From assembly GCF_001693435.1 (NCBI RefSeq), contig NZ_CM004509.1, positions 558,001 through 622,000 on the forward strand: 64,000 bases of DNA. The letters are read 5' to 3'. The position numbers and the translations under genes are program-made. Below the pieces are notes generated by a model. The model made no database searches and was not told the DNA's origin. It was given only the letters and a program-made list of their open reading frames with translations. How positions within the stretch are numbered: position 1 is the stretch's first letter; the number at the start of each line of letters is the position of its first letter. This DNA is from Gilliamella sp. wkB7 (GTDB lineage Bacteria > Pseudomonadota > Gammaproteobacteria > Enterobacterales > Orbaceae). Below are positions 57,773 to 64,000 of the stretch, piece after piece.

Positions 57773-58687
57773 ATGAATATCCGTGATCTAAAGTTGTATT
57801 TACATTTATGTGAAACTTGTCATTTTGGAATGACAGCCGATGCTATGCACGTAAGTCCATCAACGTTATCCAGACAGATCCAACGAATGGAAGAGCATTT
57901 TGGTCATACTCTATTTATTCGAGATAATCGCCAAGTACAAATTACATCGGAAGGTGAAAAAGTAAAGCGCTTTGCTCAACAAGTTGTGAATCTACATCAA
58001 CAAGTTAGACAAGATTTAGATCAATCAGATCAGCAATTAGTCGGTGAACTTACCCTTTTTTGTTCGGTTACAGCTGCTTATAGCCATCTACCTGAAATAC
58101 TGGATAGATTCCGTATTCATTATCCTCAGATTGAAATTAAGCTCTCTACAGGCGATGCGGCCGATGCCGTTGAGAAAGTACAATCAAACCTTGCTGATTT
58201 AGCCATTGCCGGTAAACCCAAACAATTACCAGCCGGCGTTGAATTCTTAAAATTTGGTGAAATTGAAATGGTACTATTAATACCAAAGCTTAACAGTTCA
58301 TTTAGTGATAAACTTCATCAAAAACAGCCCGATTGGCATAATATCCCTTTTATTTTACCTGAGCATGGACCAAGCCGACACCGAATTGATCTTTGGTTTA
58401 AACAACAAAAAATAACCAGTCCAAAAATTTATGCCACTGTTGCTGGGCACGAAGCAATCGTTTCAATGGTCGCATTAGGATGTGGCGTAGCATTGTTACC
58501 TAAAGTAGTAATGGAAAACAGTCCTGAAAGAATCAGAGAGCGAATAACCGAATGGTCAACCAATTTAATGGAACCCTTTGATGTGGGCATCTGCGTGCAA
58601 AAAAGACGATTGTCCGAAAGGATCATCTCGGCATTTTGGACACTTTGTGTTCTTAATCTACCCAATAATCAAAAAAATAAAATATAA
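57773..58687 (+). CDS. ilvY: LysR-type regulator IlvY
   Basis: This LysR activator controls ilvC (acetohydroxyacid isomeroreductase) in enterics. The 304-residue form from ATG 57773 (MNIRDLKLYLHL) matches the IlvY N-terminus; the frame extends to 57761, but GGAA sits at the right distance for 57773. The HTH reads ADAMHVSPSTLSRQIQRMEE. The ligand domain has LFCSVTAAYSHLPEILDRFR and IKLSTGDAADAVEKVQSNLA, and the end GHEAIVSMVALGCGVALLPK. All are close to E. coli IlvY. The neighbour is not ilvC here: prfC is divergent and an esterase-like gene follows. Confidence 0.93.
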   Translation: MNIRDLKLYLHLCETCHFGMTADAMHVSPSTLSRQIQRMEEHFGHTLFIRDNRQVQITSEGEKVKRFAQQVVNLHQQVRQDLDQSDQQLVGELTLFCSVTAAYSHLPEILDRFRIHYPQIEIKLSTGDAADAVEKVQSNLADLAIAGKPKQLPAGVEFLKFGEIEMVLLIPKLNSSFSDKLHQKQPDWHNIPFILPEHGPSRHRIDLWFKQQKITSPKIYATVAGHEAIVSMVALGCGVALLPKVVMENSPERIRERITEWSTNLMEPFDVGICVQKRRLSERIISAFWTLCVLNLPNNQKNKI

Positions 58688-58797
58688 TATTTATTCACCA
58701 AATAAAAAAATAGAGATAATTTTATTTAAACAACCAAATGCACACCTAGATAGCTCTACCTAAAATAATTTGGTTGTTAAGAAAGGAAATACTTGCA

Positions 58798-60885
58798 ATG
58801 AGAATTAAAAATATAAAAATAAAAGCATTGGTATCGTTAATATGTGTTACGACCGTTATCATTTCTTTTGCAGCTCAAGCTAAAAATGATTCAAGATTAA
58901 GTATATCTCGTGAAGAGATGAATCTCATCCAGTATCCAACCGGGATAACAATTGAAAGTTCGACCTACTATGACGGAGATACCGATGACTTAGTAACAGC
59001 TGGGTTGGGATTTACGCCTTTATCAACACTCGTGATTAAACCAACCATTGCTGACCCTGCCAAACCAACCCCACAAGAACTTAGACAACTAAAATTGAAT
59101 CGTTTTATTGATACCAAAACAGGAGAAGGGACATTTTTTGGTTTTCAAAGAAAAAATCTTACTCCTATGTTTGATGGCAAAATAGCTGGTACTGAAATAT
59201 TAGCAACCTTTAAAAATAACGATGAGAGTGTGGGGTTATTAGTACAAATCCCATTGGATTTTGATAAAAATAAACCATGTATTGTTGCAGTACCATCAAC
59301 TGATTCTGATGGGTTATTTAATGCATATGATGTACAAATTCGAGGATTATGGGGACTTCGTCATAACTGTGCTGTCGTTTATAATGATAAGGGTTTAGGG
59401 AATGGTATTTATGATATAACCAATCAACGTGGTTATGCGATCAATGGCAAGGTACAAACAGACAATTTACTGTTTAAACCAAAAATAGAAAATAGAGAAC
59501 AATATGTAAAAACCTACCCTAATCGCTATGCAATAAAACAACTGCACTCAAAACAGAATTCTGAAGAACGTTGGGGAGAATTTGTTTTAAAATCCATTGA
59601 GTTTGCTTTTTACCAAATCAATACTCAATTTTCACCGACTAAAAAGGTCATATTTGATAAAGATAATACGTTAGTATTAGTTTATGGTGCAACTGATGGC
59701 GCAGGAGCCGCTTTAAAAGCAGGCGAGTTAGATAAAAATAATACGATAAAAGGTATTGTTGCAGTTAATCCACAAATTGCACCTTACTCAGAAACGATAC
59801 CAGTAACGGTTAAACTCGGAAAAAAACCGCCGACAAAAATTGAGTATCGTTCAATAGCGGAATATAGCGCTTATGCATCATTATATATACCTTGCGCCGT
59901 TCCAGCGATTATTAATAATAATAAAGATATTAATTTACCTTTTGCTGATAATTATACCTATGCGCAAAATCGTTGTAATGCATTAAAAAAGGCACAATTA
60001 TTAATTCATGGGACTCCAAAAGAAGCGCTTGAAAAATTGCATCAATATGGTTGGACACCCGAAATGGAGAGGCAACTTCCATATTTTTATTTTAAAGAAA
60101 CAATAGGCTTACCTTATCAATATATTAGTGCCTATGGTCATTATGACATTATGGAAAAAATGTGTAATTATTCAGTTGCAAGCACCCAAAAAAATCCACT
60201 CCTTTATATAGGTAAAGTTGAACCTTTATCAGAAATAGATTTCCAGCAATTATGGGGATTGGCAAATGGACAACTTCCGATATGGTTAGGGGATGAATCA
60301 ACCGTGTTGGCCCTTGTCAATGATGAAGATATATATTCACCAAGAAGAGATTTCTATTCAAGTTCCGATAATAAAGATGAAATTGACTACAACAGCAAAG
60401 GAGCAATTTGTTTATATAACAAATTAAAAGAGCCTCAAGTTGAGTTAGGTATGAAACAAGTTATCGCCTCAGCCAATTTAAATGGAATTAAAACATTTAT
60501 CATCCATGGTCGTAATAATGTAAAACAACTACCGGATTATACTTCCCGCGCTTATGTGGCGTTAAACAGTCAAGTGGAAGGTAACAATTCACAATTACGT
60601 TATATTGAGGTAAAAAATAGTAGTTATTTAGAAGGAAAACCTCCATTTGATAATTCGCTCGTCTCAATTGATTATTATGGTGAGGATGCGATAGAGTGGT
60701 TGTGGGCTAATTTAACCAACAATGCAACGCTACCTGACAGCCAAGTTATTCATGCTAAGCCTCGTGCAGGAAAAATTGCATTTACACCTGATGCCACTGC
60801 CCAAAATTTAGTACCAATATTACAATCGCCTAACAGTAGCAATATCATCAAGAAAGAAAATGGCGAACTGATTATTCCTAATTAA
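58798..60885 (+). CDS. Secreted 3-hydroxybutyrate oligomer hydrolase-like protein, nucleophile apparently changed
   Basis: The 695-residue protein has a signal peptide (about residues 1-29, ending FAAQA). YYDGDTDDLVTAGLG near residue 60 and the long alpha/beta-hydrolase layout match D-3-hydroxybutyrate oligomer hydrolases (about 700 residues). Near residue 300 the expected nucleophile elbow (SNGGG-type in the family, as I recall) reads YGATDGAGAALKAGELD, with Thr-Asp where Ser-Asn is expected. Either it is inactive, uses another residue, or has a new substrate. I use ATG 58798 with AGGAAA upstream. It stands alone after ilvY; no PHA genes are nearby. The family call is moderately sure, the activity is not. 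Confidence 0.7.
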   Translation: MRIKNIKIKALVSLICVTTVIISFAAQAKNDSRLSISREEMNLIQYPTGITIESSTYYDGDTDDLVTAGLGFTPLSTLVIKPTIADPAKPTPQELRQLKLNRFIDTKTGEGTFFGFQRKNLTPMFDGKIAGTEILATFKNNDESVGLLVQIPLDFDKNKPCIVAVPSTDSDGLFNAYDVQIRGLWGLRHNCAVVYNDKGLGNGIYDITNQRGYAINGKVQTDNLLFKPKIENREQYVKTYPNRYAIKQLHSKQNSEERWGEFVLKSIEFAFYQINTQFSPTKKVIFDKDNTLVLVYGATDGAGAALKAGELDKNNTIKGIVAVNPQIAPYSETIPVTVKLGKKPPTKIEYRSIAEYSAYASLYIPCAVPAIINNNKDINLPFADNYTYAQNRCNALKKAQLLIHGTPKEALEKLHQYGWTPEMERQLPYFYFKETIGLPYQYISAYGHYDIMEKMCNYSVASTQKNPLLYIGKVEPLSEIDFQQLWGLANGQLPIWLGDESTVLALVNDEDIYSPRRDFYSSSDNKDEIDYNSKGAICLYNKLKEPQVELGMKQVIASANLNGIKTFIIHGRNNVKQLPDYTSRAYVALNSQVEGNNSQLRYIEVKNSSYLEGKPPFDNSLVSIDYYGEDAIEWLWANLTNNATLPDSQVIHAKPRAGKIAFTPDATAQNLVPILQSPNSSNIIKKENGELIIPN

Positions 60886-60901
60886 TCATTAAGAATTCAT
60901 C

Positions 60902-60950
60902 TTTAACTATCGGGTTAAGTTTCTAAACTGACTTAATACCGGTAGTTAAA
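60902..60950. terminator. Bidirectional terminator-like hairpin before acpH
   Basis: The outer arms TTTAACTA/TAGTTAAA and inner arms TTAAGT/ACTTAA are separated by small bulges, between two convergent genes. The AT-rich flanks provide T-rich tails on both strands. Confidence 0.6.
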
Positions 60951-60954
60951 ATAT

Positions 60955-61542
60955 TTATAAAGTAAATTTAGATAAGAGCACTGCTGTGCGTATTTTAGGA
61001 TATAAAATAGCAAATAATGCTTTTAACTCAGAATAATTTTGCCGAATATCGATGATGTTTTCTTTTAATAAAAAGAGTTTGGGTCTCCTTTTTGCCATAC
61101 CATTTAATACCTTTTCAACAAAATCAATTGAGGCATAGTTTTCTAGCCACTCATTTTGCCACATAGCTTGCATAAAATTTTGATAATCAATAGGATATTG
61201 AGTAATAAAAGGTTGAATTTGCTGTTTGGTATATTGATTAAATTCGCTAACAGTTCCCATAACCCCAAAGGTCAACCACTGTTTTGATAAAAAGTGATCC
61301 CACACGATATCCAATGCAATTGACGCCACACGCCGATGTGTTTGGCGAAACAATAATTTCGCTTGTTTCACTTCAGGCAGATTATCGGTCATGCTATCGA
61401 TTTTGCGATGTAGCATAATTCCATCAGCAATATCGTTAGGATAAGTTAAATAAGGATCACCTTTAACAAAATCCGCTACCGTATTGCCAATTAATGAACT
61501 ACTAACTAGCGAAGCTAAATGTAGATGCGCTAAAATATTCAT
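60955..61542 (-). CDS. acpH: ACP phosphodiesterase AcpH
   Basis: AcpH removes the phosphopantetheine arm from acyl carrier protein. The 195-residue protein follows E. coli AcpH (193): MNILAHLHLASLVSSSLIGN, HRKIDSMTDNLPEVKQAK, VASIALDIVWDHFLSKQW and KVLNGMAKRRPKLFLL. The HD-like metal-binding residues (ADFVKGD, H, D) are kept. It starts 18 bases after the siderophore-interacting gene, so the two are likely co-transcribed, although a metabolic link is not obvious. Confidence 0.93.
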   Translation of the reverse strand: MNILAHLHLASLVSSSLIGNTVADFVKGDPYLTYPNDIADGIMLHRKIDSMTDNLPEVKQAKLLFRQTHRRVASIALDIVWDHFLSKQWLTFGVMGTVSEFNQYTKQQIQPFITQYPIDYQNFMQAMWQNEWLENYASIDFVEKVLNGMAKRRPKLFLLKENIIDIRQNYSELKALFAILYPKIRTAVLLSKFTL

Positions 61543-61560
61543 AAAATCAAGTATAATTGA

Positions 61561-62358
61561 TTAGTCACGATGTTTAAACTCACCTTCAGCAAAACCCTCG
61601 CGCCAATAGCTCGTAATATGAATCGCTTCTGGTGCGAGCTGAGTATATTTATCTTTCAATGCTCGTCGTAATTGTTGAGCTAATGAACTTTCCATTCCGC
61701 CCCAAAACATAAGTTTATCCTGTTCGGCAAATTCAGTATTTATTACTACATCGACCAATTGATTAGGTTTTGTATTATTTTGGATTAACCAATTAACTTG
61801 CACATTTTCATTATCTGGTAGTGGCACAATATCTTTAGGATGATTAACCAGAATAAACGCATAAACTTTTTGTTTTTCAGGTAAATGTTCAAGCGTATAA
61901 CAGATTGCTGGTGCAGCTGAAATATCCCCCATCAACACCAAACAATTATCTGTGAACGGCAGTTTACCAGCAGAACCGACCAAACCAATCTGATCACCAA
62001 CTTTAGCGTGTCTTGACCAAACAGTCGCCAAACCACTTTCATGAATCGCAAAATCAATAAACAACTGATTAGTCACACTATCAAATTCACGTACACTATA
62101 ACTGCGCGCCAATTGACGAACTTTATCACTTACCACAATCTTATTATCTTCGTCTAGTTTAGGAAATAAAATTTCACCTGTAATAGGCTCAGGAAAAAGC
62201 AATTTAACATGAGGACAAACCCACGCAGAATCAACATCAAACGGTTTATTACTACTAAACTGCACACGTATAAAGCTCGGTGAAATCTTCTCAACTTTTA
62301 ATACTGTTAATAGCGCATTAACAATAAGTTTTTTGGATTTTTGGGGTTTATCTGTCAT
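61561..62358 (-). CDS. Siderophore-interacting flavoprotein (ViuB/SIP family)
   Basis: The 265-residue cytoplasmic NAD(P)H:flavin reductase-like protein would reduce ferric siderophores to release iron. The FAD-binding motif ARSYSVREFDSVTNQLFIDF holds the RxYxxR pattern. DQIGLVGSAGKLPF is the phosphate-binding loop and LVLMGDISAAPAICYTLEHL the C-terminal start of the reductase domain. The end ITSYWREGFAEGEFKHRD is typical of SIP proteins. There is no siderophore synthesis or transport gene in the window, and no clear Fur box was identified upstream. Confidence 0.92.
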   Translation of the reverse strand: MTDKPQKSKKLIVNALLTVLKVEKISPSFIRVQFSSNKPFDVDSAWVCPHVKLLFPEPITGEILFPKLDEDNKIVVSDKVRQLARSYSVREFDSVTNQLFIDFAIHESGLATVWSRHAKVGDQIGLVGSAGKLPFTDNCLVLMGDISAAPAICYTLEHLPEKQKVYAFILVNHPKDIVPLPDNENVQVNWLIQNNTKPNQLVDVVINTEFAEQDKLMFWGGMESSLAQQLRRALKDKYTQLAPEAIHITSYWREGFAEGEFKHRD

Positions 62359-62552
62359 TAGTTAACTCCTTAAATTTTTTATGGATATTATTGCCTTTGG
62401 ATGTTGGATTATCATACAGCAAAATATCAAAAAAAACGCTATTTTTTAGTCCAAAAATAAAACTCACTTGTTTCATTTAAATTTAATGGAACAGATTTCA
62501 CCGATGCAAATAAAAATATTACTTAACCTAAAAAATAGCCGAGAAGATAAAA

Positions 62553-63215
62553 TTAATATTTTAATGAACCAAATGCGCTACACCAATCTTGATCAAACTT
62601 AGCTACTGCCGCATCGACTGCGGGGTCAGAGATAAATAATTCGGCAACATCAACTGGCAAGGTAATGGCTTTACAACCCGCTAACATACAATCTAATGCT
62701 TGTCTTGGCGTTCTAAAACTTGCTGCTAACACCACTGATTCAGGGCAATGCAAATCAAGCAATTTTTGTAATTCTAAAACCGTTTCTTTGCTATTGCCAC
62801 CTTGTGCATCAATACGATTCACATAGGGAGCTATATATTTTGCTCCAGCAAGTGCCGCCAAAAATCCTTGCCCAGCACCATAAACTGCTGTTCCTAACGT
62901 TGTAATTCCCTGTTGAGTTAACTCTTTAATAGCCATTAAACCTTGTGCATTAACGGGAATTTTAGTCACAATTGACGGTACGACCTCTCTAAGTTGTTCG
63001 GCTTCTTTAATCATTCCTTGCGCATCACTTGCCAGCACTTGTGCAAATAGCAACTTATCGGGACCTAACACATTTTGCAGTTCATCTAACAACTCAAAAA
63101 TATTTTTACCTGACTTTGCCACAATACTTGGGTTGGTTGTTACCCCATTAATTGGTAACACGGGCGCTAAACGCTTAATTGCCGCAATATCGGCTGTATC
63201 TAAATATAATTCCAT
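62553..63215 (-). CDS. fsa: Fructose-6-phosphate aldolase (Fsa/TalC subfamily transaldolase)
   Basis: The 220-residue protein follows E. coli FsaA (220) closely: [50 protein letters not shown] with the Schiff-base Lys near residue 85, [30 protein letters not shown], and [20 protein letters not shown]. It should form or split fructose-6-phosphate from dihydroxyacetone and glyceraldehyde-3-phosphate. The small size separates it from classical transaldolase. It is a monocistronic gene. Confidence 0.95.
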   Translation of the reverse strand: MELYLDTADIAAIKRLAPVLPINGVTTNPSIVAKSGKNIFELLDELQNVLGPDKLLFAQVLASDAQGMIKEAEQLREVVPSIVTKIPVNAQGLMAIKELTQQGITTLGTAVYGAGQGFLAALAGAKYIAPYVNRIDAQGGNSKETVLELQKLLDLHCPESVVLAASFRTPRQALDCMLAGCKAITLPVDVAELFISDPAVDAAVAKFDQDWCSAFGSLKY

Positions 63216-63731
63216 ATTGAACCCTCTAACTTGGATAATTAATCTTTATATAAAAAAAGCAGTACATAAATAATAGTTTGATAATAAAGAATATTTAAGC
63301 AAAAACCTAGAAGACGAATCTGTCATTTACTGGATTTTTGTATGCTGTAAATAAAAATGAGAGTCTGATCACATAATCAGAAAATAAGAGAGTTAATTAC
63401 TATAGGTATCGAAACAATGCTAAGTTTATATTTTTAAATGTCATTAATTGTAATGTTGTGTATATTTTCGATTAAATAGTGAAAACATTAACACTATAAA
63501 ATAGAAATAAAACATGATAAATTGTGGTTTTATTTCATCTATAAAACTAATGGTAAAACAGCGATTGAATCAGGATAATTTTTCCATTATTAATCTAATA
63601 AATTGTTACTTTCCCCTACTATACACTTACTTTTTATCGCGCATCATGTGCTCAATCCAAATTATGCAGTTTAACCACTGGTTATATAAAAAATTTTGGC
63701 AAGTATAAATTAATTTAGTTGGAGCGTTTTT
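63216..63731. other. 516-bp gap between fsa and the AraC-like gene
   Basis: This AT-rich divergent promoter region for fsa and the next gene contains no credible gene. A 64-codon plus-strand frame at 63514-63708 has no ribosome site and an implausible composition. Confidence 0.5.
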
Positions 63732-64000
63732 ATGGATTTATCTATTGAACAAATACTGAGACAATTTACAAGCAAAATTAACAGTATCAATAAAATATAT
63801 TTTGCCAATAATGCTCTACTCGCCCCTGTTCTTGCTTACCAAGTTAATTTTCCTCGTATAGAGATCATTATCAATGGTCAACAAGAAATATTATGGGCAA
63901 ATGATAGAGGTGAACAAATCAGTAATACTTTGTATGCCAATGATATTCTCTATGTGACCTCTAATAGTTGGAATAAACCTTTGTGGCATAAACCTGTTAC
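63732..64000 (+). CDS. Probable AraC-family regulator, N-terminal part (cut by window edge)
   Basis: The first 89 codons are visible; the gene runs off the window. MDLSIEQILRQFTSKINSIN is followed by NNALLAPVLAYQVNFPRIEI, then beta-rich sequence (NGQQEILWANDRGEQISNTL, YANDILYVTSNSWNKPLW). This resembles the cupin-like sensing domain at the start of AraC-type regulators, with the DNA-binding part expected beyond 64000. GGAG lies seven bases before the ATG. The class is tentative since no HTH is visible. Confidence 0.55.
   Translation, partial: MDLSIEQILRQFTSKINSINKIYFANNALLAPVLAYQVNFPRIEIIINGQQEILWANDRGEQISNTLYANDILYVTSNSWNKPLWHKPV

Noticed and set aside
63514..63708. 64-codon plus-strand frame
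   Set aside because: No ribosome site, a composition typical of translated AT-rich DNA, and not near a promoter pattern.
1..64000. CRISPR array, tRNA or rRNA genes
   Set aside because: No regularly spaced short repeats and no cloverleaf or rRNA signature were noticed; the only large repeats are the effector modules.

Overview
The window looks like a chromosomal segment of an AT-rich gammaproteobacterium of the Orbales type (Gilliamella/Orbus-like gut symbionts). This is inferred from the very low GC, from proteins closest in feel to enteric bacteria (FabA, YejM, IlvY, CspE, MarC, AcpH, Fsa), and from enteric-like gene neighbourhoods: lonH-fabA, yggR/yggS/yggT, ycgL-ycgN, aroA-cmk-rpsA-ihfB-comEC-lpxK-ycaR-kdsB.

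Positions 1-19.8 kb form one accessory block on the minus strand: a type VI secretion (T6SS) vgrG, a DUF4123 adaptor, then a tandem array of four very large VasX-like effector genes. Each complete effector is followed by a lipoprotein gene that is the obvious immunity candidate. In transcription order I name them E1-I1, E2-I2, E3-I3, E4 (cut by the window edge). Effector starts repeat every 5.09-5.13 kb. Their first ~385 codons are nearly identical, whereas the bodies and lipoproteins diverge. E2 is split by one missing base, exactly at an A_AAA_AAA slippery heptamer. The junctions carry relics that show how the array grew: truncated immunity leader sequences before E2 and E3, and the last codons of the adaptor gene before E4.

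Positions 20-33 kb are mostly housekeeping: yejM, lonH-fabA, a secreted nuclease, a DUF5339 protein, cspE, proC, yggR, yggS-yggT, ycgL-ycgN, glk, corA and ssb. Positions 33.3-40.1 kb are a second accessory island. It holds one 1380-residue protein with an N-terminal restriction-like nuclease fold and a P-loop STAND/NACHT-type ATPase centre (Avs-like, a candidate anti-phage protein), flanked by over 2.5 kb of decayed coding remnants.

Positions 40.1-64 kb return to core genes: marC, a DUF2461 gene, kdsB-ycaR-lpxK, comEC, ihfB, rpsA, cmk, aroA, an XRE regulator, pitrilysin, an unusual TIM-barrel protein, prfC, ilvY, a large secreted 3-hydroxybutyrate-oligomer-hydrolase-like protein with an altered nucleophile motif, acpH, a siderophore-interacting reductase, fsa, and the start of a probable AraC-type regulator. 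No rRNA, tRNA or CRISPR array was seen.
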